From Maribacter zhoushanensis (GTDB lineage: Bacteria; Bacteroidota; Bacteroidia; Flavobacteriales; Flavobacteriaceae), in assembly GCF_029350975.1 (NCBI RefSeq), contig NZ_JARKMR010000002.1, positions 186,001-250,000 of the forward strand: 64,000 bases of DNA, written 5' to 3'. Every line of letters starts with the position of its first letter. Position 1 is the stretch's first letter. Position numbers and translations under genes: made by a program. Of this stretch, positions 51,897-60,754 are shown piece after piece. The notes under the pieces were generated by a model. The model was not told where the DNA came from. It made no database searches and worked only from the letters and a program-made list of their open reading frames with translations.

Positions 51897-53021
51897 ATGA
51901 AAACCTACAAATATGTGGCTTTCTTTGTGCTGGCCTTTAGTTTCTTCGCATGTGAAAAATCTTCTGAACAAGTTGAAGAGGAAATAGTTACAAGTGCACA
52001 AGTTGAGTACACCGTTTTTTTACAGAATAATAATTTATTGAACGGGGTTGTTGTGGCGTCTAGTAATGAAGAATTTGCCGTAAAAAGCACGTTGAGTTCA
52101 TTTAATAGTGTTCCTTTTAATGCTATAACACATAGAACCGCAACAGATATAAGTTATTATGCTACCACAAATTGTCAAGCAACATTGCAATGGTATAATT
52201 CAGAAAGTTCTGTAGCTACATCCGTAGCTCTTTTTGATGATATAGATGCGTGTGACATAAATGTTCTTGCAATGGCTCGTTCAAATGAAATTGCAGCAGT
52301 AGCATATGAAAGAGAATTGTTGGGCAAGGATAAGCAGTATGTGGTTCGTGTAAATTCGCTAATTGAGCCAGTTGGTAATCCATTAGAAATATCTTTGGAT
52401 AAGAAACCAGTTGATGTCGTTTTTTCTACCAATAAATTATTTGTGCTGACATTGAATGAATTCATTACAGATGAATTTCATTTGTCTGTAATTGATTTGA
52501 ATACTAACGAAGCAGTAATGGAGCTAGATTTAGGTTTAGATGCACAACGGTTATTTACTAATAGCAATGGTGATGTTATCATTAGTTATCCAAAATTACA
52601 CACTATTTTAGATCCTGTTTCATTAGATAAATCGTACACTACTTATGGCGAGGATACAGAGCCTGGATTTATTACAACGACCGATTTCTATATGGATAAC
52701 AATGGTAAGTTTTATTTTCAGAAGAATGTGCCAACAGCAGAGATAGTAGAGGTTCCGGCAATTTATGATTTTGAAAAAAATAGCACCGTAGTCTATTTAT
52801 TTGAAAATTTCTTGACAGAGACAGAATTAAAAGTGAAATATAATATAGCCAATACATCTGCAATTACTTACGATGAAAAGAATAACTATGTTTTAATAGG
52901 TTACGAGAAAAATGGTCAAGTCGATAAAGGTGGTATTCTAAGAATAACTCCGGCACCAGATTTTAAATTAATTGATAATATTGATTTAGATGGAGTGCCT
53001 AAAACCATATTCGTAAAATAG
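51897..53021 (+). CDS. Hypothetical lipoprotein, beta-propeller-like
   Basis: A 374-residue lipoprotein whose signal peptide ends in FFAC (Cys19), followed by an acidic EKSSEQVEEE run that fits a surface-export signal. The mature part consists of repeated beta segments with alternating short motifs (KQYVVRVNSLIEPVGNPLEI, ISYPKLHTILDPVSLDKSYT, VLIGYEKNGQVDKGGILRIT), which suggests a propeller or quinoprotein-like fold. The family is not recognised. It follows the ABC-F gene by 32 bp and may share its transcript. Confidence 0.7.
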   Translation: MKTYKYVAFFVLAFSFFACEKSSEQVEEEIVTSAQVEYTVFLQNNNLLNGVVVASSNEEFAVKSTLSSFNSVPFNAITHRTATDISYYATTNCQATLQWYNSESSVATSVALFDDIDACDINVLAMARSNEIAAVAYERELLGKDKQYVVRVNSLIEPVGNPLEISLDKKPVDVVFSTNKLFVLTLNEFITDEFHLSVIDLNTNEAVMELDLGLDAQRLFTNSNGDVIISYPKLHTILDPVSLDKSYTTYGEDTEPGFITTTDFYMDNNGKFYFQKNVPTAEIVEVPAIYDFEKNSTVVYLFENFLTETELKVKYNIANTSAITYDEKNNYVLIGYEKNGQVDKGGILRITPAPDFKLIDNIDLDGVPKTIFVK

Positions 53022-53031
53022 AATTGTAGGT

Positions 53032-53754
53032 TTAGCTGTTAAAATATTTGCTGTTCCAAATAGCCGGATTAAAGTTTTTGCCCATTGCAAATCCGTAAAA
53101 TATTACTACCGAGGCTATACATTTAAACATAAAGAAATAAAGAATCCAAAACTGGGCATTTGAACTTGATTTGGAGAACAAACCGTCTGGTATTAGCATT
53201 GTGGTTGCAAAACTTATTAAAAGTACTAATAAGGCCAGATTTACAATACTTTTAAAAGGCCACATTAATAACTTGCGTAATGGATGAAGGTCATTACCCC
53301 ACTGATGTACCAAATAATGATATCCGTTACCTATTGGTGCAAAAAGCAGAGGATCATCTTTATCTTCAAGTTTAAAAAGTTTAGACGGAGCTATAATTTT
53401 GAAGGCTTTAATTTCTAATTCATGTTCTTTTTCCAGCGTTTTAATTTTTGATAAAGCTTCTGCAGGAATTTGCCCTTTAAAATACTTAGTATCTAAAAAA
53501 CGTAATCTATAATCAATACAAATTTGCTTGATTTCGTCAATATGATAAATCTTGGAACTTGCTAATAAATCAATATTGAAATTGTTATGTAGGGCACCTC
53601 TGCTGTTTGAAATATTATCTTCAATTCTCTCTAATTCATTATCAAGATTAGTAAGAATGTCATAGACCTCTTTCATTCTTGTTTCGTCAGATTTAATCTG
53701 CTTATTTCTATAATTAGAGAGTTTTTGTTCAATATTTGTTTTAGGTAGAAACAT
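53032..53754 (-). CDS. Hypothetical membrane protein with N-terminal coiled coil
   Basis: A 240-residue protein: residues 1-60 are charged and probably coiled coil, and two hydrophobic segments lie near the C-terminus (about 172-192 and 205-224). No signal peptide is present, so the long N-terminal part is probably cytoplasmic. The family is not recognised. Its promoter box is immediately upstream; it is convergent with the lipoprotein gene before it, 10 bp apart. Confidence 0.65.
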   Translation of the reverse strand: MFLPKTNIEQKLSNYRNKQIKSDETRMKEVYDILTNLDNELERIEDNISNSRGALHNNFNIDLLASSKIYHIDEIKQICIDYRLRFLDTKYFKGQIPAEALSKIKTLEKEHELEIKAFKIIAPSKLFKLEDKDDPLLFAPIGNGYHYLVHQWGNDLHPLRKLLMWPFKSIVNLALLVLLISFATTMLIPDGLFSKSSSNAQFWILYFFMFKCIASVVIFYGFAMGKNFNPAIWNSKYFNS

Positions 53755-53776
53755 ATTCTTTTTTTAGCAATACACT

Positions 53777-53784
53777 CAAAGTTA
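53777..53784 (-). promoter_or_regulatory. -7 promoter box of the coiled-coil membrane protein gene
   Basis: The minus strand reads TAACTTTG, an exact TAnnTTTG match, 22 bp before the ATG at 53754. Confidence 0.5.
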
Positions 53785-53960
53785 ATCAATTAGTGATTTT
53801 GTCAGAATCTTGTTTAACTTAATTAAAAGTTAATAAAATGTTAAAATTGTTCTATCGCTTAATTGATACTAGGTGTCAAAGACATCTAATTGTATCTTGA
53901 CCAAGAAATCGAACCGTTTATCGATTTTTAGAACATTTAGCCCCTTAATAACCACCTATT

Positions 53961-54533
53961 ATGAAAAAATGGACATCCCTCGTGTCCCTGTGCACCCTTT
54001 TTTTAGGGCTACAAACCTTTGCACAGGACAATGCAATTGAATTTAAATTCCAGAATCTTATCTCTAATATAAAGTCTGAAAAATCCATTTTGGAACGAAC
54101 TGAGTCTTTTGCAAATCATTCTTCTTTATTAAACGCACTTAGGGCAACAAACTTAGACAAGGTCTTAGATTATTCAGGAGAATTTACAATTTTTGCACCT
54201 TCTAATATGGCGTTTGAAAAACTATCTAAGGCTACTATTGATAAGTTATATGACCCTGAAAATAGGAAGGTATTAAAAGATATGCTTTCTTATCATATCA
54301 TAGCAGATAAATTATCTGCCTCTAAAATGTTAAAAGCAATGTGTAGGGGTAATGGCATTGCAAAATTTACTACCATACAAGGAGAAAAGATTACAGCTAC
54401 TATGCAAGGTATAGATATTGTTCTAACAGACGTATCTGGAAACAGCGCAACTATAACCACCGCAGATTCAAATCAATCTAACGGCATCATTCATGAAGTT
54501 GATACCGTTTTTGTTCCAGAAAAAATGCTTTAA
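53961..54533 (+). CDS. Secreted fasciclin-domain protein
   Basis: A 190-residue exported protein: signal peptide MKKWTSLVSLCTLFLGLQTFAQ, then a single fasciclin (FAS1) domain (about 50-185). The two conserved boxes are FTIFAPSNMAFEKL (H1-type) and the ITTADSNQSNGIIHEVDTVFVPE end (H2-type), with LSYHIIADKLSAS between. FAS1 domains mediate adhesion between cells and surfaces. It is convergent with pheT with no gap. A 7-bp inverted repeat (aaatcga / tcgattt at 53906-53927) lies 34 bp upstream. Confidence 0.88.
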   Translation: MKKWTSLVSLCTLFLGLQTFAQDNAIEFKFQNLISNIKSEKSILERTESFANHSSLLNALRATNLDKVLDYSGEFTIFAPSNMAFEKLSKATIDKLYDPENRKVLKDMLSYHIIADKLSASKMLKAMCRGNGIAKFTTIQGEKITATMQGIDIVLTDVSGNSATITTADSNQSNGIIHEVDTVFVPEKML

Positions 54534-56963
54534 TTATCGTAGTGTAGCTCCTAGATTACGCTCGTAAGTATTCTGTAACTTTGACATAATTTTTTCTATC
54601 TGCTTTTCAGTTAAAGTACTTTTATCATCTTGTAAAGTGAAACTTACTGCATAAGATTTTTTGCCTTCAGGAAGGTTTTTGCCTTCATAAACATCAAAGA
54701 GTGTCATGTCTTTTAAATACTTGCGTTCTGCACCAAAAGCAAGGTCATGCAGCTCCTTGTAGGTAGCTTTATTATCTAGTAATAACGCAAAATCTCTTTT
54801 TACTTCTGGGTGCTTAGGTATTTCTTTATAAGTAACTGGTGTGGTTTCTATTTGTTTTAAAACAGCGCCCCAATCAAAATCAGCATACAGAACATCTTGC
54901 TTAATGTCAAAATGTTTTAATATAGATTTCTTAATTAGACCAAAAGAGACCACTTCTTTTTTCTTGTGGGTAAATGATAATCCTTCAGAAAATATAGATG
55001 AAGTAGTTGGTGCACTTTTTAAGTCAGATAAACCTAATCTAAAAAGAACGGATTTAACTATAGATTTTAATTCAAAAAAGTTTGTGGTAACTGCTTTATT
55101 AGTCCAACTGTCTGGAACTGAATCACCACTAATAAGTATACTTAAATATTTAGGTTCAATTCTTTTGTCACCTTTAGCATAATAAGTTTTACCAAATTCA
55201 AATAATTTAAGGTTAGCTCTTCTACGGTTAATATTATAACTCGCCGCTTCTAAAGCAGAAAATAATGAAGTTCTTCTCAATATGGATAAATCACCACTAA
55301 GTGGGTTGATAATCTCAATAGATTTGTACTCCTCGTCTTTATCTATTAACAAAGAAGTGTAGTCAGGGTTCGTTAGACTATTGGTTAGAATTTCATAATA
55401 CCCTTTTGAGGCTAAAGCATTACCTATAGTGTTTTGTATAGTATGATCAGCCGCAGCTTCTGTAGTTGCTATAGATGCATTTAATTTTTGGCTAAAAGCC
55501 ACATTATTATAACCGTAAACCCTTAGAATTTCTTCGATTACATCTACTTGACGCTGAACATCTACACGGTATGAAGGTACTTCAAGACCCATGCCTGCTT
55601 CAGTTACATTCTTAACCTTTATGTCTAAAGATGCCAATATTGATTTAATAGTGTCTTGCGGAATTTCTTGCCCAATCAGCTTATTGATTTTTTCAAAAGC
55701 CAAGAACACTTGAAAATTAGGATGCTTTTTAGGGTATAGGTCGTATAAATCAGAAGTTATTTCCCCGCCAGCAATCTCCTTAATTAAAAGAGCGGCACGT
55801 TTTAGGCTGTATTCTACATTTTCAATATCAATACCACGTTCAAATCTAAACGATGCATCTGTATTTAAACCATGTCTCTTAGCTGATTTTCTTATGGATA
55901 CAGGGTTAAAATATGCACTCTCTAAAAAAATTGAAGTAGTCTCTTCTGTAACTCCGGAACCTAATCCACCAAATACACCAGCTAAACACAATGGTTTTTC
56001 GCTATCGCATATCATAAGATCATCTTCATGTAAAGTTCTTTCGATCCCGTCAAGTGTAGTGAATTTAGTGCCTTGGGGTAATGTTTTTACCTCTATCTTG
56101 TTTCCTTTTATCTTTGCGGCATCAAAAGCATGCAGAGGTTGCCCTAGTTCGTGTAAAACATAATTAGTGGCGTCTACAACATTATTTTTAGGGGTAAGAC
56201 CTATAGATTTTAGTCTGTTTTGTAGCCAAGTAGGTGATGGTTGAATTATTAAATTACTTAAAGTTACACCACAATAACGTGGAGCTAATTCAGTTTTTAA
56301 AACATCAACATCAATTTTTAATGACCTATCGTTTATATTAAAATGACTAGTAGAAGGGGTAATCAGCTCTTTTGTGATTTCCTTTTGCTTAAGTCCTGCT
56401 TTTAAGTCTCTTGCAACGCCAAAATGGCTCATGGCATCTGCTCGGTTTGGAGTTAAACCAATTTCAAAAACTTCGTCTTCTTCTATGTCAAAAACTTCTG
56501 AACATGGTGTGCCAACCTTTAGGTCTTTATCTAACACCATTATACCTTCATGACTATTGCCAAGACCTAACTCATCTTCGGCGCAAATCATACCAAAGCT
56601 TTCTTCTCCTCTAATTTTTCCTTTTTTAATGGTCCAAGCTTCACCTTCAGCAGTATATAGAGTAGTGCCGATCGTAGCTACGGGTACCTTCTGGCCAGCG
56701 GCAACATTTTTTGCACCGCAAACTATTTGTACGGGCGCTTCTAAGCCTATATCTACCATAGTAACATTAAGCTTGTCTGCATTGGTGTGTTTTTCGCAAC
56801 TTAATACATGACCAACAACAATACCTTTTAATCCGCCTTTAACAGATTCAAATTTTTCCACTCCTTCTACTTCTAGACCTAAATCGGTTAAAAGTTCTCC
56901 GGTTTTCTGTGATTCCCAATCTATTTGTATGAACTGTTTAAGCCAGTTATATGATATTTTCAT
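54534..56963 (-). CDS. pheT: Phenylalanyl-tRNA synthetase beta subunit
   Basis: Large subunit (809 residues) of the alpha2-beta2 enzyme that charges tRNA-Phe. Domains in order: a tRNA-binding OB fold with VGHVLSCEKHTNADKLNV (about 40-150), the B3/B4 editing region (about 215-385, LGQPLHAFDAAKIKG, FGGLGSGVT), the B5 domain, a core with ASYNINRRRANLKLFEFGKTY, and the C-terminal anticodon-binding FDX-ACB domain (SKLQNTYERNLGATLR). The alpha-subunit gene is not next to it here. It has a promoter box upstream. Confidence 0.97.
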   Translation of the reverse strand: MKISYNWLKQFIQIDWESQKTGELLTDLGLEVEGVEKFESVKGGLKGIVVGHVLSCEKHTNADKLNVTMVDIGLEAPVQIVCGAKNVAAGQKVPVATIGTTLYTAEGEAWTIKKGKIRGEESFGMICAEDELGLGNSHEGIMVLDKDLKVGTPCSEVFDIEEDEVFEIGLTPNRADAMSHFGVARDLKAGLKQKEITKELITPSTSHFNINDRSLKIDVDVLKTELAPRYCGVTLSNLIIQPSPTWLQNRLKSIGLTPKNNVVDATNYVLHELGQPLHAFDAAKIKGNKIEVKTLPQGTKFTTLDGIERTLHEDDLMICDSEKPLCLAGVFGGLGSGVTEETTSIFLESAYFNPVSIRKSAKRHGLNTDASFRFERGIDIENVEYSLKRAALLIKEIAGGEITSDLYDLYPKKHPNFQVFLAFEKINKLIGQEIPQDTIKSILASLDIKVKNVTEAGMGLEVPSYRVDVQRQVDVIEEILRVYGYNNVAFSQKLNASIATTEAAADHTIQNTIGNALASKGYYEILTNSLTNPDYTSLLIDKDEEYKSIEIINPLSGDLSILRRTSLFSALEAASYNINRRRANLKLFEFGKTYYAKGDKRIEPKYLSILISGDSVPDSWTNKAVTTNFFELKSIVKSVLFRLGLSDLKSAPTTSSIFSEGLSFTHKKKEVVSFGLIKKSILKHFDIKQDVLYADFDWGAVLKQIETTPVTYKEIPKHPEVKRDFALLLDNKATYKELHDLAFGAERKYLKDMTLFDVYEGKNLPEGKKSYAVSFTLQDDKSTLTEKQIEKIMSKLQNTYERNLGATLR

Positions 56964-56982
56964 TCAAAAAATTTATAGGTTG

Positions 56983-56990
56983 CAAAGATA
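56983..56990 (-). promoter_or_regulatory. -7 promoter box of pheT
   Basis: The minus strand reads TATCTTTG, an exact TAnnTTTG match, 19 bp before the pheT ATG. Confidence 0.5.
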
Positions 56991-57090
56991 AAACAATGCC
57001 CGTATACATTCAATAAGCTATGAAGTGTTTATTTTAATTTTTAATTGTGCTTTTTTAATTGTTTATTAGGAGTTAAATTAAATAAGAACT

Positions 57091-58314
57091 ATGAGATTTA
57101 GTATTGCAGTACTATCCGTTTTAATGTTATTAGTTGGTTGTAAGGAGAATAGGCCTAAGGTGAATTTGTCTGAAGGTATTTGGCTTGTAGAGCTAGATAT
57201 CATGGACAACCAAATATTACCTTTTAATCTTAAGGTAGCTAAAAATGATGATGGTGATTATGCAATGCAAATTTTTAATGCAGAAGAAGTTATAGATGTC
57301 GATGAAATTAAAATTAAGGGAGATTCGGTGATTATGCAGACACCTGTTTTTGAAGGTTACTTGGCAGGTACTTTTACTGAAAATTCTATTCAAGGTCAGT
57401 TTGTTAAGGAAAGTTTAGACAGAATTGTACCCTTTAAAGCTGTCTATGGTGCTGAAGATAGATTTATGGCTAAGAATAAAAGCACAGATAGAAATGTTTC
57501 AGGCATTTGGGAAACCTATTTTAGTAAGGATTTAGAAGAAGAGTATATTGGTAAAGGTATCTTTTTGCAAGAAGGTAATAATGTTACTGGTACTTTTAGA
57601 ACCACAACAGGAGATTATAGATTTTTAGATGGCATTCTTGATGGAGATTCATTGAAATTATCAGCTTTTGATGGGGCTCATGCTTTTCTATTTAATGCAA
57701 AAATCACCGATTCTACTATGAACGGTGTTTTCTATTCTGGGAACCATTTTAAGGAGCCTTTTGTTGCTACTAGAAATGATGGGTTTGAATTACCTGATCC
57801 AGATTCTTTAACTTTTCTAAAAGAAGGATATGATAAATTGGCTTTTACATTTCCTGATGTTGATGGAAATATGATTTCTTTAAATGATGAAAAATATCAA
57901 GATAAAGTAGTTGTTGTTCAGATGATGGGTACATGGTGTCCAAATTGCTTGGATGAAACTAAGTTTTTGGTAAACTATTTAAAAGACAACCCTTATGTTG
58001 AAGTTATAGGACTAGCATTTGAATCTGCTAAAACTGAAGAAATTGCAATAAAGGGTATTGAAAGATTGAGAGATAGGGTGGGAGTGACCTATCCAATTTT
58101 ATTAGCGCAATACGGGACTTATGATAAGCAAAAAGCTCAAGAAAAGTTGCCAATGTTGAATCATGTACTTTCTTATCCTACCACCATTTTTATTGATAAA
58201 AAAGGAGATGTTCGAAAAATTCATACGGGTTTCAACGGTCCGGCTACCGGTGAAAAATATGAGGAATTTAAATCGGATTTTGATACGTTAATTACTGAAT
58301 TGAGTGCTGAGTAG
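57091..58314 (+). CDS. TlpA-like thiol-disulfide lipoprotein
   Basis: A 407-residue lipoprotein (signal peptide ending in LVGC, Cys17). The first 240 residues are beta-rich and repetitive (VPFKAVYGAEDRF, VSGIWETYFSKDLEEEYIGKG), resembling lipocalin-like or DUF4369-type domains. The last 165 residues are a TlpA/AhpC thioredoxin domain with an intact active site MGTWCPNCLDET and the cis-Pro region LSYPTTIFIDKKG. It probably reduces or maintains disulfides of exported proteins, for example in cytochrome maturation. It is convergent with leuB, 1 bp apart. Confidence 0.88.
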   Translation: MRFSIAVLSVLMLLVGCKENRPKVNLSEGIWLVELDIMDNQILPFNLKVAKNDDGDYAMQIFNAEEVIDVDEIKIKGDSVIMQTPVFEGYLAGTFTENSIQGQFVKESLDRIVPFKAVYGAEDRFMAKNKSTDRNVSGIWETYFSKDLEEEYIGKGIFLQEGNNVTGTFRTTTGDYRFLDGILDGDSLKLSAFDGAHAFLFNAKITDSTMNGVFYSGNHFKEPFVATRNDGFELPDPDSLTFLKEGYDKLAFTFPDVDGNMISLNDEKYQDKVVVVQMMGTWCPNCLDETKFLVNYLKDNPYVEVIGLAFESAKTEEIAIKGIERLRDRVGVTYPILLAQYGTYDKQKAQEKLPMLNHVLSYPTTIFIDKKGDVRKIHTGFNGPATGEKYEEFKSDFDTLITELSAE

Positions 58315-58315
58315 G

Positions 58316-59434
58316 TTAGATAATCGTAGATTTTCCTAACCCGATATTTTCATCGTTTATATTGAAGCTACCATCTAGTTCCATAATATTGTCGGCTATA
58401 AAATCACCTACATAATTAGTGCCGTATTTAGAACTTCCTAAAATATCTGGAGTAACAATTTTTTTGGAAAATGACTTTAAAACTGCTGCAACGACTGCAT
58501 CAGATTCCTCGTTCATTTTAAAATGCTGTAATAGCATGGCCATACTTAAAATGGAAGCTACAGGGTTTGCAATGTTTTTACCAGCTGCGTCAGGATAAGA
58601 ACCGTGTATTGGCTCAAACATAGCGTGTTCAAGTCCTACTGATGCCGATGGCAAAAGTCCTATAGAACCGGCTATTACACTGCCTTGGTCAGAAAGAATG
58701 TCACCAAACATATTATCAGTTAAAATAACATCGAACTGAGATGGGTTTAAAATCATCTGTACCGCTGCATTGTCTATAAATAGGCAGTTAAGCGTAACGT
58801 CTGGGTAGCTTTCAGATATAGATCTAACAACCCGTCTCCATAAACGAGATGTTTCTAGTACATTGGCTTTGTCTACCAATGTAACTTTCTTTTTTCTTGA
58901 ACGAGCAGATTTGAAAGCTAAATGTGCAATTCTACTTATTTCAGCTTCGGTATATGTACAGGTATCGGTTGCAGAGTTCTTATCTTCATCAACAGATTTT
59001 TCTCCATAGTATATTCCACCGGCAAGCTCTCTAAAGATTACTAAATCTGTATTCTGTACTTGAGTTTTGGAAAGTGGCGATTGTTTTACCAATGAAGGAA
59101 AAACTTTTACGGGTCTAATGTTGGCAAATAATTCTAATTTTTTACGCAATTTAAGAAGACCTTGTTCAGGCCAAACTTTTGCTTTTGGGTCATCATCAAA
59201 TTCGGGTAAACCCAATGCACCAAATAAAGTGGCATCTGTACTTTTGCATAGTTTTAAAGTTTCTTTAGGTAATGGGCTACCAGTCTGTTTAATGGCTGTA
59301 GCGCCAATAAGCCCCTTTTTAAAGGTGAAGCTATGACCAAAAGTTTCTTCAACAGAACGTAGGCACTTAATAGATTGTGCAACGACCTCAGGTCCAATTC
59401 CATCTCCCTCTAAAACAGCAATATCTAAATGCAT
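58316..59434 (-). CDS. leuB: 3-isopropylmalate dehydrogenase
   Basis: NAD-dependent decarboxylating dehydrogenase of 372 residues, third step of leucine synthesis. Motifs: EGDGIGPEVVAQS, the substrate Arg residues in KKLELFANIRPVK, VIFRELAGGIYYGEK, the Lys in VTLVDKANVLETSRLWR, and DVILTDNMFGDILSDQGSVIAGSIGLLPSAS with the metal-binding Asp. It follows leuA by 2 bp on the minus strand. Confidence 0.97.
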   Translation of the reverse strand: MHLDIAVLEGDGIGPEVVAQSIKCLRSVEETFGHSFTFKKGLIGATAIKQTGSPLPKETLKLCKSTDATLFGALGLPEFDDDPKAKVWPEQGLLKLRKKLELFANIRPVKVFPSLVKQSPLSKTQVQNTDLVIFRELAGGIYYGEKSVDEDKNSATDTCTYTEAEISRIAHLAFKSARSRKKKVTLVDKANVLETSRLWRRVVRSISESYPDVTLNCLFIDNAAVQMILNPSQFDVILTDNMFGDILSDQGSVIAGSIGLLPSASVGLEHAMFEPIHGSYPDAAGKNIANPVASILSMAMLLQHFKMNEESDAVVAAVLKSFSKKIVTPDILGSSKYGTNYVGDFIADNIMELDGSFNINDENIGLGKSTII

Positions 59435-59436
59435 AA

Positions 59437-60609
59437 TCAGCTTATACTTTGTAAATCTATATTTGAAGTCTCTATGATTTGATGAATATCGTCATCTTTT
59501 ACTTCTTTTCTAGTATCCGCATATCTTAAGAACTCTTGATATACGTCATCTAGTTGTGTTTTTGTTAATTCGTAACCTACAATTTTAGCTCTATAGGCTA
59601 AGGCGGCTCTACCACTTCTAGCGGTTAAAACAATTGAGGATTCAGTGACACCTACATCTGCAGGGTCAATAATTTCATATGTTTCTCTATTTTTAATAAC
59701 ACCGTCTTGATGTATTCCAGAGCTATGGGCAAATGCATTGGCACCTACGATAGCTTTATTAGGTTGCACCATCATACCCATTTTACGAGAAACCATTAAG
59801 CTGGTGTCATAAAGTAATTTACTGTCTATGGTAGTGTCTAAATTTAAGTTAGGGTGCTGGCGCATAATCATGACTACTTCTTCTAAAGAAGTGTTACCTG
59901 CACGCTCGCCAATACCGTTAATGGTACATTCAATTTGTCTTGCTCCGTTAATGACGCCGGCAATTGAGTTTGCCGTAGCCAAACCAAGATCGTTATGGCA
60001 GTGACATGACAGAATAGCTTTGTCTATACCTTTTACATTTTCGCGTAGGTACTTAATTTTAGCACCATATTCATCTGGTAGGCAATACCCTGTAGTATCT
60101 GGTATATTCAGTACTGTAGCACCTGCTTTAATGACCGCTTCGCACACACGGGCTAAAAATTCGTTATCTGTACGCCCCGCATCTTCCGCGTAAAACTCAA
60201 CATCTTCTACAAAGGTCTTAGCATAACTGACGGCAGATACTGCACGTTCAATGATGGCATCTCTGTTAGAGTTAAATTTATATTTTATATGAGAGTCAGA
60301 TGTGCCTATACCAGTATGTATTCTTGGTATTTTGGCATACTTAAGAGCTTCGGCCGCAACTTCAATGTCATTTTTGACCGCTCGGGTCAATCCACAGACC
60401 GTAGCATTTTTAACGAGCTTGGCTATGGCTTCAACAGATTGAAAATCTCCAGGACTAGAAACAGGAAAACCTGCTTCAATGATATTAACCCCCAGTACAT
60501 CTAGGCGTTCAGCAATGACCAATTTTTGTTCACGGTCCAATTTACAGCCCGGTACTTGCTCTCCGTCTCTTAAAGTAGTGTCAAATATTTGAACGATATC
60601 TTTACTCAT
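59437..60609 (-). CDS. leuA: 2-isopropylmalate synthase, short form without LeuA_dimer domain
   Basis: First enzyme of leucine synthesis, condensing acetyl-CoA with 2-oxoisovalerate. The TIM-barrel core is complete: [16 protein letters not shown] (metal Asp), [34 protein letters not shown] with the two His and Asn, and [17 protein letters not shown]. The short subdomains follow ([16 protein letters not shown]). At 390 residues it ends without the roughly 120-residue C-terminal domain that binds leucine in the long form, so leucine feedback inhibition is not expected. leuC and leuD are not adjacent. A perfect palindrome lies upstream. Confidence 0.93.
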   Translation of the reverse strand: MSKDIVQIFDTTLRDGEQVPGCKLDREQKLVIAERLDVLGVNIIEAGFPVSSPGDFQSVEAIAKLVKNATVCGLTRAVKNDIEVAAEALKYAKIPRIHTGIGTSDSHIKYKFNSNRDAIIERAVSAVSYAKTFVEDVEFYAEDAGRTDNEFLARVCEAVIKAGATVLNIPDTTGYCLPDEYGAKIKYLRENVKGIDKAILSCHCHNDLGLATANSIAGVINGARQIECTINGIGERAGNTSLEEVVMIMRQHPNLNLDTTIDSKLLYDTSLMVSRKMGMMVQPNKAIVGANAFAHSSGIHQDGVIKNRETYEIIDPADVGVTESSIVLTARSGRAALAYRAKIVGYELTKTQLDDVYQEFLRYADTRKEVKDDDIHQIIETSNIDLQSIS

Positions 60610-60671
60610 ATTATTTACGTAGTTTTACTCGTCAAACGAATATATAACCTAAAACATAATGCTTATAATGT

Positions 60672-60689
60672 TTGTAAACATGTTTACAA
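60672..60689. promoter_or_regulatory. Perfect 18-bp palindrome between leuA and a divergent gene
   Basis: ttgtaaacatgtttacaa is an exact palindrome with no spacer, located 62 bp before the leuA start and 65 bp before the divergent gene. Its form is typical of dimeric repressor operators. It could control leuA-leuB, the divergent gene or both. Confidence 0.6.
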
Positions 60690-60754
60690 TGTTAAGTGAG
60701 TTTTTTAGGTGTATAAAACATTGAATTTCAATTATTTAAACTCATTTTTTTACG

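Noticed and set aside
60672-60689. Reading the leu palindrome as a TyrR box
   Set aside because: TyrR sites have six bases between the TGTAAA and TTTACA halves; here there are four, and the regulator is not known in this phylum.
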